Below are positions 1-6,943 of a DNA stretch of 7,804 nt, one piece after another. The position numbers and the translations under genes are program-made. Position 1 is the stretch's first letter; each line of letters opens with the position of its first letter. A model generated the notes under the pieces. The model made no database searches. It was not told where the DNA came from and saw only the letters and a list, made by a program, of their open reading frames with translations. This DNA is from ZC4RG30 sp031424095. GTDB taxonomy: Bacteria > Pseudomonadota > Gammaproteobacteria > Steroidobacterales > Steroidobacteraceae. The stretch covers positions 1 to 7,804 of the forward strand of contig JANPGU010000158.1 of the NCBI GenBank assembly GCA_031424095.1, read 5' to 3'.

Positions 1-242
1 TTCGTGTTGGCAACTGGCAGGCCTGAGGCGCCCGAGTCGGCCGTGTCGAAAGAGCCCGTCGTTGCAGAAATCTCCGAAATCGTTGCCTTCAGATCCGAAG
101 CCAGGTTCAGACCTTCCGTCACCTGGGCACGGATGGTGTAGTCCTGGTAGGCCGGGATTGCGATCGCGGCCAGAATGCCGATGATCGCCACAACGATCAT
201 CAATTCGATAAGGGTGAAACCCTTCTGTACGTTCTTCATCAT
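1..242 (-). CDS. pilA: Type IVa major pilin PilA, N-terminal part (truncated by window edge)
   Basis: This is the precursor of the structural subunit of type IV pili, which drive twitching motility, adhesion and DNA uptake. The 80 visible residues start MMKNVQKG/FTLIELMIVV: a short basic leader, the PilD prepilin-peptidase cut after Gly8, Phe as mature residue 1, and Glu at mature position 5. The hydrophobic alpha-1 helix follows (ILAAIAIPAYQDY), then the amphipathic part (TIRAQVTEGLNLAS) and the start of the variable globular head. The C-terminal half, with any disulphide loop, lies outside the window. Two adjacent ATGs could serve as start; the one at 242 sits 7 bases from an AGGAGA Shine-Dalgarno and is preferred. 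The upstream sigma-54 promoter and dyad repeats, and pilS/pilR in the same window, support a PilR-controlled major pilin over a minor pilin. Identity as a type IVa pilin is certain; 'major' is likely. Confidence 0.95.
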   Translation of the reverse strand, partial: MMKNVQKGFTLIELMIVVAIIGILAAIAIPAYQDYTIRAQVTEGLNLASDLKATISEISATTGSFDTADSGASGLPVANT

Positions 243-249
243 TTGCGTT

Positions 250-255
250 TCTCCT
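250..255 (-). promoter_or_regulatory. Shine-Dalgarno of pilA (AGGAGA)
   Basis: A strong AGGAGA lies 7 bases before the ATG at 242 and 10 bases before the next ATG at 239. The spacing favours the first ATG, giving an eight-residue leader before the prepilin cleavage site. The strength of the site suits a very abundant structural protein. Confidence 0.8.
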
Positions 256-309
256 GAGAAACTTCCGTTGTTACTAGCGACTCGGCACTGTGCCGGTGAG
301 TCGAATAGA

Positions 310-324
310 GCAAGGCCTGTGCCA
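310..324 (-). promoter_or_regulatory. Sigma-54 (RpoN) promoter of pilA
   Basis: Read on the minus strand, the sequence is TGGCAC-AGGCC-TTGC followed by T. It matches the sigma-54 consensus TGGCACRNNNNTTGCW at every defined position, with correct spacing between the -24 GG and the -12 GC. Placing the C of the -12 GC at base 310 puts the transcription start near 298, giving a leader of about 57 bases before the pilA ATG. Sigma-54 promoters need an NtrC-type activator with ATPase activity; PilR, encoded in this window, is the established activator of pilA in Pseudomonas and relatives. The match is direct; use by PilR is inferred. Confidence 0.92.
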
Positions 325-341
325 GCGCCACGCCTTGTACG

Positions 342-354
342 TAAGTTAATGATC
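342..354 (-). promoter_or_regulatory. Possible IHF site between enhancer and sigma-54 promoter
   Basis: The minus strand reads GATCATTAACTTA, matching 7 of the 9 defined positions of the IHF consensus WATCAANNNNTTR. It lies in an AT-richer stretch (about 340-400) between the sigma-54 promoter and the upstream dyad repeats, where IHF usually bends DNA to bring a bound activator to the polymerase. The consensus is degenerate, so this is only a candidate. Confidence 0.3.
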
Positions 355-411
355 TTGAGGATATTTTCTGTGCACGAGTTCACTGTGTTTACCTAATACC
401 GTTTCTGCTTG

Positions 412-456
412 CCGACAGGTCGGGTCAGCAAGTGACGCGCTGGGTCAGCTTCTGAC
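412..456 (-). promoter_or_regulatory. Tandem dyad repeats: candidate PilR enhancer upstream of pilA
   Basis: Two 13-base dyads occur at 424-436 (GTCAG CAA GTGAC) and 444-456 (GTCAG CTT CTGAC). They are exactly 20 bases apart, about two helical turns, and sit inside near-identical 20-base units of the form GGGTCAGC-N3-TGACGC. A further half-site, CCGAC at 412-416, keeps the same 20-base phase. Relative to the predicted start the elements lie at about -114 to -158, a usual distance for a sigma-54 enhancer. On the minus strand this gives CTGAC, CTGAC and CTGTC cores, resembling the CTGTC-type repeats reported for Pseudomonas PilR. The repeats are direct observation; assignment to PilR is inference from position and neighbours. 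Confidence 0.65.
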
Positions 457-622
457 GCAGCGCGGCCGGTGGAAGGATCAAAGGGTGAAGTCCATGCTCA
501 TGAAACTGGCGGCGCGACCATTCGCGGCCGCAGAATTGTGATGTCTGCCCGAGCCGCATCTACAACGACTGGGAAAATGCAGACTGGAATCGCCAACGCG
601 CACAGCTGCCCCTAAGAAGAAG

Positions 623-2557
623 ATGCAATCACCAGCCCGCGAACCCAGCACCGCCATTGCACGACGGTGGGCATTGACCATCACCACGGAGCTGGGTCTG
701 TTCCTGCTGTTTGTGGTCGCCTATTGCATGCCACTGATTCTGGACAAAGCCTCCAGTCTGGAGTTTGCGGATTCGCGCATCCGGCAATTGCTGGGCGACC
801 TGCTGGCAACGGCTGCCGCGCGCGGCGAAATTGCCCGCAATCTCTGCGGGCACCTCGTGTTGCTGCTGGTCGCATTCGTGTTTCTTTCGGCACTTGCACG
901 GCAACTGGCTGCCACCACAAGGATCTCCGCGTGGGCAATGCGGCTGCTGGTGCTGCTGGCTGGCTGGATTTTCATGATCGCCGGCAATGCGGCGGCATTC
1001 CCGACTTCCGACTATTCACTGCCGTTTTCCACACTTGCCCGCCCGGCATTGGCGTATGGACTGGGGGCATTGCTCTGCAGCGGGCTCCTGTATGTCCTGT
1101 ATCGGATGGTCATCCGGCGCCGCTCGCTGGTCATTGTGATGGGGGTGGTCGGAGTCGGGCTGCTTGCGAGCGGCTTTGGCGCGTTCCCGACATTCCGCCC
1201 AGCTGCATCGCCACGCAAGAATGTGATTCTCGTGGGCGTGGATTCGATGTCGGCGGTGGCGTTCGGCAAGGTGGGTTCTTCGTTACCGAATCTGCGCCAG
1301 TTGCTGGATTCTGGTGTCTCGTACCGGCGTGCCTACACGCCGTTGGGGCGCACCTTTCCGGCCTGGGTGTCCATCCTCTCCGGCAAGTCGCCGCTGGAAC
1401 ATGGCGCCATCTTCAACCTGCGCAACATGGAGCATGTGGGCAAGCAGGGCCTGATCTCGGGCGAGCTGCAAGCGCGGGGCTATCACACCGTCTACGCCAT
1501 TGACGAGCGTCGCTTCAACAATATCGACCGGGCCTTTGGTTTCGACCAGGTGGTGGGACCAAGCGCAGGCGCCCTGGATTTTCTAGTGCAGCGTCTCAAT
1601 GACACGCCACTCAGCAACGTCCTGTTGCAAACCAGGTTCGGCAAGCTGCTGATGCCGTACTCATACCTGAACACGGCTTCGCAAAGCAATTACGACGCCA
1701 CCGGATTTGTCGACGCAGTGCTGAACAAGACCGCCGACGCACGGCCACTGTTTCTTGCCGTGCACTTCGAGTCTGCCCACTTTCCGTTTACAACCCGGCA
1801 TGCGGTGAAGGCATTCGCAAGCCCCAACAAGTTCTGGAACAAGCATGCGTCGGCGCTGACGGTCGTCGATCGTCAGGTGGGGCAATTGATGGCGGGCCTC
1901 GCGCGCCAGGGCTTTCTGGATGATGCGTTGGTGATCGTGCTGTCGGATCATGGCGAGGGCCTGGGTGAGGTGGAAGCAACCTTGAATCTGGATGGCGAGC
2001 CCACGCCGATCCAGGTCTACGGGCATGGCTCACATGTGCTGAGCGACCATGAAAACCACATTGTCCTCGGAGTGATCAACTACAAGGACGGACGTCCAGC
2101 CAGCCCATCCACCGATGCCCGGCAGGTTTCGCTGCTCGATCTGAAGCCGCTGATATCGCGCTACGTGACCACTGGCGATACGCCCATCGTGCCTGCAAAC
2201 CCCTGCCTCTACGTCGAAACCGGACTGCGGCTTTCCCGTGCAGAAGATTACCGCTCCCTGAATGAGGCAGATGTTGCGGCAGAGTCGGCGGAATATTATG
2301 TAATTGACGCGACGGGCAGAATGCGCCTGCGTGAAGACAAATTACGGGAGCTGGCTGCCACGAAGGATGTGGGCGTCAGGTGCAGGGACCACATCACGTA
2401 TCTATCGGTGCCGCGCAATCGCTACTACACGATTGCATTGGATGAAGCCGGCCGGCCTGCAGCAGAGTTGCCACTGAATGACAGCGACGTCCAGCAGATC
2501 GAGACCTATCGAGAAAGCATGCAGAAGGCGCTGCCGGTGGCCCTGAACACCCTGTAG
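623..2557 (+). CDS. Membrane sulfatase/phosphoethanolamine-transferase-like enzyme
   Basis: This 644-residue protein has about five hydrophobic segments (near residues 20-40, 77-95, 106-124, 143-163 and 168-187), then a periplasmic alkaline-phosphatase-superfamily domain from about residue 198. Visible metal and catalytic motifs are VGVDS (D207), GRTFPAW with T244 as probable nucleophile, SDHGE (441-445) and YGHGSH (H468, H471). A Thr nucleophile with no Cys/Ser-X-Pro-X-Arg sulfatase signature favours a transferase, as in LtaS, EptA and PptA, over a true sulfatase. The donor group and acceptor cannot be read from the sequence. Lying beside pilA, it may modify pilin (Neisseria PptA adds phosphoethanolamine or phosphocholine to pilin), but lipid A or a glycan is also possible. 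The ATG at 623 is the only reasonable start: an in-frame TGA lies at 539-541 and no ATG, GTG or TTG falls between. The ribosome site is weak (AAGAAG, almost touching the ATG). Its stop is 24 bases from the convergent pilR stop, with no clear terminator hairpin between. Confidence 0.85.
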   Translation: MQSPAREPSTAIARRWALTITTELGLFLLFVVAYCMPLILDKASSLEFADSRIRQLLGDLLATAAARGEIARNLCGHLVLLLVAFVFLSALARQLAATTRISAWAMRLLVLLAGWIFMIAGNAAAFPTSDYSLPFSTLARPALAYGLGALLCSGLLYVLYRMVIRRRSLVIVMGVVGVGLLASGFGAFPTFRPAASPRKNVILVGVDSMSAVAFGKVGSSLPNLRQLLDSGVSYRRAYTPLGRTFPAWVSILSGKSPLEHGAIFNLRNMEHVGKQGLISGELQARGYHTVYAIDERRFNNIDRAFGFDQVVGPSAGALDFLVQRLNDTPLSNVLLQTRFGKLLMPYSYLNTASQSNYDATGFVDAVLNKTADARPLFLAVHFESAHFPFTTRHAVKAFASPNKFWNKHASALTVVDRQVGQLMAGLARQGFLDDALVIVLSDHGEGLGEVEATLNLDGEPTPIQVYGHGSHVLSDHENHIVLGVINYKDGRPASPSTDARQVSLLDLKPLISRYVTTGDTPIVPANPCLYVETGLRLSRAEDYRSLNEADVAAESAEYYVIDATGRMRLREDKLRELAATKDVGVRCRDHITYLSVPRNRYYTIALDEAGRPAAELPLNDSDVQQIETYRESMQKALPVALNTL

Positions 2558-2581
2558 TCGATTCGAAATCTGCTCCGGGCG

Positions 2582-3976
2582 CTATTCGATGCCCAGCTTC
2601 TTGATCCGGTAACGCAGCGCGCGGAACGTAACACCCAGCAGCTTCGCCGCCGCAGTCTTGTTGTAGCGCGTCTGCTCCAGCGCACCGACGATCGCTTCGC
2701 GTTCCAGGCCTTCCAGGCGATCGCCCAGTGCCGCGCCCGCGGGCGGATCCGCGCGCCGCATGCCCTTGTCGCCGCTGCTGTGGGGCGCGTCGCTGGTCAC
2801 GCTGTTGGCCGGGGGAATGTCCACCCGTCCCACCGTGCGCAACCGGATGTCCTCGGCCTGTATCCTGCCGTCTGCACACAGCGTCAGCGCCCGCTCGAGG
2901 ATATTCTCCAGTTCGCGCACATTGCCGGGAAAGGCATAGCCGCCCAGTTTTTCCATGGCTCCCGCGGTGATCTCGATGCCCGCGCTGTCGGTACGCCGCG
3001 CCAGCTTGCGCAGGATCTCCTCGGCCAGTTCGGGAATGTCCTCGGCCCGCTCGCGCAGCGCGGGCACGCGCATCTCGATGACGTTGATGCGATAGAACAG
3101 ATCCTCACGGAAGCTGCCCAGCGCGACCAGTTCTGCCAGGTTCTTGTGGGTGGCCGACAGCAACCGCACATCGACCTGCTGCTCCTCGTTCTCGCCGACT
3201 GGGCGCACGGATTTTTCCTGGATCACGCGCAGCAGCTTCACCTGCATGTGCAGCGGCAGATCGGCCACTTCGTCCAGAAACAGCGTGCCGCCGTCGGCGC
3301 TTTGCACCAGGCCCTTCTTGTCCGCGACGGCGCCGGTGAAGCTGCCGCGCTTGTGGCCAAAGAACTCGCTTTCCATGAGCTCGCCGGGGATGGCGCCGCA
3401 GTTCACGGCAATGAACGGTCCCTCGGCGCGCGGACCAGAGAGATGGATCAGCCGCGCCACCAGCTCCTTGCCGGTGCCGCTTTCTCCGGCCACATGCACC
3501 GGTGCCTGGCTGCGCGCCACGCGCGCAATCATTTCACGCAGCTGGCGCATCGGCGGTGAGTGACCCAGCAGGCGCGGTCCCTGGAAGGTGACGCCGCCGT
3601 CGCCGCGTTCACCGAGTTTCAGCGCACTGGTGATCAGGCGGCGCAGTGCAGCCAGATCCAGTGGTTTGGAGAGAAAGTCGAAGGCGCCAAGCTTCAGGGC
3701 GCGCACGGCCGTTTCGACATTGCCATGCGCGGTGATGACGGCACAGGGCAGGCCAGGGCAGCGCGCCTGCATCCATTCCAGCAGGTCGAGGCCGTTGCCA
3801 TCCGGCAGACGCATGTCGCAAAGCACCAGCTCAAAGGGATCCGACAGCAACAGGCGCTGCGCATCACGCAGGGTCCCGGCCGCAGCCGACTGCAGCCCCA
3901 TGCGGTTGAGCGTGAGGGCGACCAGCTCCACCAGATCAGGTTCATCGTCGACGATCAGTACGCGCGCGTCAGGCAT
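2582..3976 (-). CDS. pilR: PilR, NtrC-family sigma-54-dependent response regulator
   Basis: This 464-residue cytoplasmic regulator activates pilin transcription with sigma-54. The receiver domain (about 1-120) has the acidic pair D10/D11, phospho-acceptor D54 (LCDMRLPDG), T82 and K104. The AAA+ domain (about 136-365) has Walker A GESGTGK (164-170), the sigma-54 contact loop GSFTGA (211-216), Walker B TLFLDE (231-236) and the FREDLFYRINV segment with its Arg residues. A low-complexity linker (about 384-418) leads to a Fis-type helix-turn-helix (about 425-461, RYNKTAAAKLLGV). The GSFTGA form and the C-terminal RYRIKKLGI are typical of PilR and help separate it from NtrC or AlgB. The gene starts 17 bases after the pilS stop, so the two are probably co-transcribed; its own ribosome site is weak, which suggests coupling to pilS translation. 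The likely target is the pilA promoter at the left of this window. Confidence 0.95.
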   Translation of the reverse strand: MPDARVLIVDDEPDLVELVALTLNRMGLQSAAAGTLRDAQRLLLSDPFELVLCDMRLPDGNGLDLLEWMQARCPGLPCAVITAHGNVETAVRALKLGAFDFLSKPLDLAALRRLITSALKLGERGDGGVTFQGPRLLGHSPPMRQLREMIARVARSQAPVHVAGESGTGKELVARLIHLSGPRAEGPFIAVNCGAIPGELMESEFFGHKRGSFTGAVADKKGLVQSADGGTLFLDEVADLPLHMQVKLLRVIQEKSVRPVGENEEQQVDVRLLSATHKNLAELVALGSFREDLFYRINVIEMRVPALRERAEDIPELAEEILRKLARRTDSAGIEITAGAMEKLGGYAFPGNVRELENILERALTLCADGRIQAEDIRLRTVGRVDIPPANSVTSDAPHSSGDKGMRRADPPAGAALGDRLEGLEREAIVGALEQTRYNKTAAAKLLGVTFRALRYRIKKLGIE

Positions 3977-3993
3977 CGTGACTTGATGTTAAT

Positions 3994-5637
3994 TCATTCT
4001 TCCCAGCGACCGGGATCGGTAAACACCAGCCGGAAAATGCTGCCACCTTCGGCAGGGGATTCGTGCAGCAGTGTGGCGCCATTGGCCTGCGACAGTTCGC
4101 GCGCCAGGAACAGTCCCAGTCCGGTACCGCGCGGCGCCTTGGTGAAGAAGGGTTCGAATACGCGTTCCAGGTCCTCGGTGGCGATGCCCGGGCCCATGTC
4201 GGCCACCTCTACAAAGGGCCTGCCAGTACTTGCCAAGCGTCCGTAACGGATCAGTACTGGCGAATTCGCGACGCCTGGCTGCTGGCCATGGGTCAGCGCG
4301 TTCTGGCACAGGTTCCACATCACCTGGTGCAGCTGGGTGGGGTCGACGCTGACTTCGATGTCGCGGCCTTCCTCGGCGGACACGGCGATGCGCAGCTGCG
4401 CGGCGGTGACCTGCTGGGTCGCGCAGAATTCGGCCCAGAATTCGTTGATCCAGCTGGCCAGTTCGATGCGCTCGGGACGGCGCGTGCTGCGCCGTGACAG
4501 CTCCAGCACGTTTTCCACGATGCGGCTGACCCGTTCGGCGTTGTCGCGGATGATCTGCGTCAGCCGCCGGTCTTCCGGCGAAACGGCTTGCGACTCCGCC
4601 AGCAGCTGGCCGGCATGGCTCATGGCGCCAATCGGTGTGCGGATCTCGTGTGCGATGCTGGCCGACAGGCGGCCCAGTGCCGCCAGCTTCGATTGCTGCA
4701 CCTTTTCGGCCAGCAGGCTGTTGTCTTCGAGGAAGATCAGCACCGGACCGGGGCGCACCGTACCCAGATTGGCAAAGTGCGGCTGGATCAGGCGCGCGCC
4801 ATCCGCCGCGGGAAAACTGCCGACCTCCTGGCCGTCAGCGTGTCGCCGCCATTCCGCCAGCAGGAACAACAGGCGCGGCGAACATTCGCCGAGCAGTGCA
4901 TCCGGCCAGGCGTTCGCATTGCCGAGGATGTTGGCGGCGGGCTCATTGATCAACCGGATCCGGTCGTCTTCATCCACCACCAGGATGCTCTCGCGCAGAT
5001 GCTGCACGATGTACTGCGACAACTGCGCGAGGTTGGCGAGATCGAGCTCCTGCCGTCGCACCAGCGCCTCGCTGACCGACAGCCGGTTCGCCAGCGGGCG
5101 CACCAGCAGCGCCGCGAGGAACAGCACTGCGCCGAGAATTCCGGCACCGATATAGCCATCACGCAGATTGCCCGGCGCCAGGTTGCCCACCACCTGTTGC
5201 AGCAGCACGGCCACTGTCGCTGCAGCCGCCATGAAGAGTGCGTCCCGGTTGCTGGCCAGCAGCGCCATGGCGCCGACCGGCAGCAGCACCAGAATGCCGA
5301 GGCCACTGTCCACGCCGCCGCTGGCCCACAGGATCAATGCAATCGCGATCGAATCGACCAGCGCATGGGTCAGCGTCAGCAGGCGCAGGCCGGTGAACGG
5401 CAGCCGTCGCAGCGCGATCAGGCCGATACCGGCAAGGAAATACACGGCGCAGATCACGCCCAGCGGGCCCGGATGCTCGATACCGAGTATTTCCTGCACC
5501 GTGCTGAACTGGCTGGCGATGAACAGGCCGGCCGCGACCAGCAGCCGATACAGGTTCACCAGCCCGACGACACGCCAGGCGAGATCCGAGGGCGCAGTGT
5601 CGGCAGGACCAGGCCTGCCACTGGAGTAGAAACGCAT
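3994..5637 (-). CDS. pilS: PilS, membrane sensor histidine kinase of the pilin regulon
   Basis: PilS autophosphorylates and controls the phosphorylation of PilR; in Pseudomonas it senses pilin in the inner membrane. With the start used here the protein has 547 residues, close to the roughly 530 of P. aeruginosa PilS. It has about six membrane segments in the first 180 residues, then a PAS-like region (LRESILVVDEDDRIRLINEPA), an H-box with the phospho-acceptor His (SIAHEIRTPIGA), an N-box (NLCQNAL), G1 (ADMGPGI), an F-box (FEPFF) and G2 (GTGLGL). The frame can be extended to an ATG at 5703, adding 22 residues, but that start lies 12 bases from the divergent gene's ATG and the extra residues (Cys, Pro and Gly-rich) do not look like a PilS N-terminus. 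Neither start has a strong ribosome site. It lies directly upstream of pilR as a two-gene operon. Confidence 0.92.
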   Translation of the reverse strand: MRFYSSGRPGPADTAPSDLAWRVVGLVNLYRLLVAAGLFIASQFSTVQEILGIEHPGPLGVICAVYFLAGIGLIALRRLPFTGLRLLTLTHALVDSIAIALILWASGGVDSGLGILVLLPVGAMALLASNRDALFMAAAATVAVLLQQVVGNLAPGNLRDGYIGAGILGAVLFLAALLVRPLANRLSVSEALVRRQELDLANLAQLSQYIVQHLRESILVVDEDDRIRLINEPAANILGNANAWPDALLGECSPRLLFLLAEWRRHADGQEVGSFPAADGARLIQPHFANLGTVRPGPVLIFLEDNSLLAEKVQQSKLAALGRLSASIAHEIRTPIGAMSHAGQLLAESQAVSPEDRRLTQIIRDNAERVSRIVENVLELSRRSTRRPERIELASWINEFWAEFCATQQVTAAQLRIAVSAEEGRDIEVSVDPTQLHQVMWNLCQNALTHGQQPGVANSPVLIRYGRLASTGRPFVEVADMGPGIATEDLERVFEPFFTKAPRGTGLGLFLARELSQANGATLLHESPAEGGSIFRLVFTDPGRWEE

Positions 5638-5714
5638 CGCCGGGACTGTAGCACTGCCTTCGCATCCGGCAATTCGACTAGGCTTGCAACTGTGATGAAC
5701 CACCGGATTCCAGC
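5638..5714. promoter_or_regulatory. Divergent pilS / CoA-transferase control region
   Basis: This 77-base gap separates the preferred pilS start from the CoA-transferase start, so promoters for both must lie here or run into the coding ends. No -35/-10 pair stands out in either direction, and no dyad was recognised. The function is inferred only from the gene arrangement. Confidence 0.4.
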
Positions 5715-6863
5715 ATGAAGGGACCGCTTGCGGGCATCAGGGTGCTCGAGCTGGCGCGGATTCTGGCCGGTCCCTGGGCGGGGCAGGTGCTGGCCGATCT
5801 GGGCGCCGACGTCATCAAGATCGAAAGCCCCGCCGGTGATGAAACCCGCCGCTGGGGTCCACCGTTCGTGGACTACGCCGATGGCGGCCGCGATGCGGCC
5901 TATTTCCACGCCTGCAATCGCGGCAAGCGCTCCATCGTGGCGGACTTCAGCACGGCCGCAGGGCAGCAGCGGGTGCGTGAACTGTGCAGCAATGCCGATG
6001 TCGTGATCGAAAACTTCCGTACCGGCGACCTTGTGCGCTACGGGCTGGATGCGGCCACGCTGCGCAGCCTGAATCCGCGCCTCGTCTGGTGCGCCATCAC
6101 GGGTTTCGGCCAGGATGGTCCCTATGCGCAGCGGCCCGGCTATGATTTCGTGGTGCAGGCCATGGGCGGCATCATGGATCTGACCGGCGAGCCTGCAGGC
6201 TCGCCGCAGAAACCGGGCGTCGCGTACGCGGACCTGTTCACGGGTCTGTATGCCGTTGTCGCCATACAGGCAGCGCTTGCCGCACGCAGCAGCACAGGTG
6301 CTGGCACGTTCATCGACATGGCATTGCTCGATACACAGGTCGCAGTGCTCGCCAATCAGTCCATGAACTTCCTGGTTTCTGGTGTATCGCCGCAGCGCAT
6401 GGGCAATGCCCATCCGAATCTCGTTCCCTACCAGGTATTCCGCGTGGCGGATGGCGAGCTGGTGATCGCCGTCGGCAGCGATCTGCAGTTCGCCAGGCTC
6501 ACGGAGGTGCTCGGCATCGCCGCGCTGGCAGCCGATCCGCGCGCCCGCAGCAATGCCGAGCGCGTGGAAAATCGCCACTTCGTGATCGCGCAACTGCAGT
6601 CGCAATGCCTGCAATGGCAACGCAGCGCACTCACGGATGCATTGACGCAGGTCGGCGTGCCGGTTGGTCCCATCAACAGCGTCGCAGAAGTATTCTCCGA
6701 TCCGCAGGTGGTGGCGCGCGGCATGGTGGCGCAGGCGCGGCAGCGTGACGGCACGCAGCTGCCTGTCGTGCGTCTGCCGGTACGCATGCCTGGATTGCCC
6801 GATCCCACGCAGCGCACCGCGCCACGACTGGGAGAACATGAACAGGAAAATTGGGCGCAATAG
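5715..6863 (+). CDS. CaiB/BaiF family (class III) CoA-transferase
   Basis: This 382-residue enzyme should move CoA between carboxylic acids through an aspartyl-CoA thioester. Family features run along its length: the N-terminal block GIRVLELARILAGPWAG (7-23) with LADLGADVIKIE, then GDETRRWGPPF (41-51), NRGKRSI, ADVVIENFRTG, the block ITGFGQDGP...RPGYDFVVQAMGG (128-152), and YADLFTG with the probable catalytic Asp173. The length is normal for a single-domain member (about 380-430). The GDxTRxWGPPF form resembles succinyl-CoA:glutarate CoA-transferase (SUGCT-like) proteins, and sucC lies just downstream, so a succinyl-CoA donor is plausible, but this family's substrates are not reliably predicted from sequence. 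Start ATG 5715 gives the usual N-terminus; the ribosome site is weak. The next gene begins 80 bases after its stop, on the same strand. Confidence 0.9.
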   Translation: MKGPLAGIRVLELARILAGPWAGQVLADLGADVIKIESPAGDETRRWGPPFVDYADGGRDAAYFHACNRGKRSIVADFSTAAGQQRVRELCSNADVVIENFRTGDLVRYGLDAATLRSLNPRLVWCAITGFGQDGPYAQRPGYDFVVQAMGGIMDLTGEPAGSPQKPGVAYADLFTGLYAVVAIQAALAARSSTGAGTFIDMALLDTQVAVLANQSMNFLVSGVSPQRMGNAHPNLVPYQVFRVADGELVIAVGSDLQFARLTEVLGIAALAADPRARSNAERVENRHFVIAQLQSQCLQWQRSALTDALTQVGVPVGPINSVAEVFSDPQVVARGMVAQARQRDGTQLPVVRLPVRMPGLPDPTQRTAPRLGEHEQENWAQ

Positions 6864-6943
6864 CCAACAGAATTTGTATTCCGTGCTGGCGGCAATGTGC
6901 GCAATACAGCAGAATGCGGCGCTCGATTCGCAAAGGGTCCGCG

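Larger units (their letters stand above)
243..622. other. Divergent intergenic region between pilA and the sulfatase-fold gene
   Basis: This 380-base gap contains, from left to right, the pilA Shine-Dalgarno, a dyad near the predicted pilA start (279-302), the sigma-54 promoter, an AT-richer stretch and the tandem dyads. The right part (457-622) is GC-rich and includes an eight-base palindrome, GCGGCCGC, at 524-531. I see no convincing sigma-70 promoter for the rightward gene; TAATAC at 394-399 could be a -10 element but has no good -35. Two tiny ATG frames occur here (494-541, 15 codons; 541-615, 24 codons), joined by an overlapping TGATG, with no good ribosome site or recognisable product, so neither is called as a gene. 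Confidence 0.7.

Noticed and set aside
524..531. Eight-base palindrome GCGGCCGC (NotI recognition sequence)
   Set aside because: Expected by chance in GC-rich DNA; no flanking vector or cloning sequence was seen.
494..615. Two tiny ATG frames (15 and 24 codons, joined by TGATG) and a third frame with a protein-like stretch containing CDVCPSRIYNDWE
   Set aside because: No Shine-Dalgarno fits, the products match nothing I recognise, and the protein-like third frame has no start codon and a TGA just upstream. It could be a gene remnant, but a search against pilin-locus small proteins would be needed.
2558..2581. Possible bidirectional terminator between the convergent sulfatase-fold gene and pilR
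   Set aside because: Only 24 bases separate the stops and I see no stable hairpin with a T run in either direction.
2780..3559. Plus-strand open frame opposite pilR (259 codons)
   Set aside because: It is antisense to the conserved AAA+ domain of PilR, with no domain or ribosome site.
4588..5718. Long plus-strand open frame opposite pilS (376 codons)
   Set aside because: It is antisense to pilS and rich in Gln, Arg and His with no recognisable domain; a by-product of codon bias.
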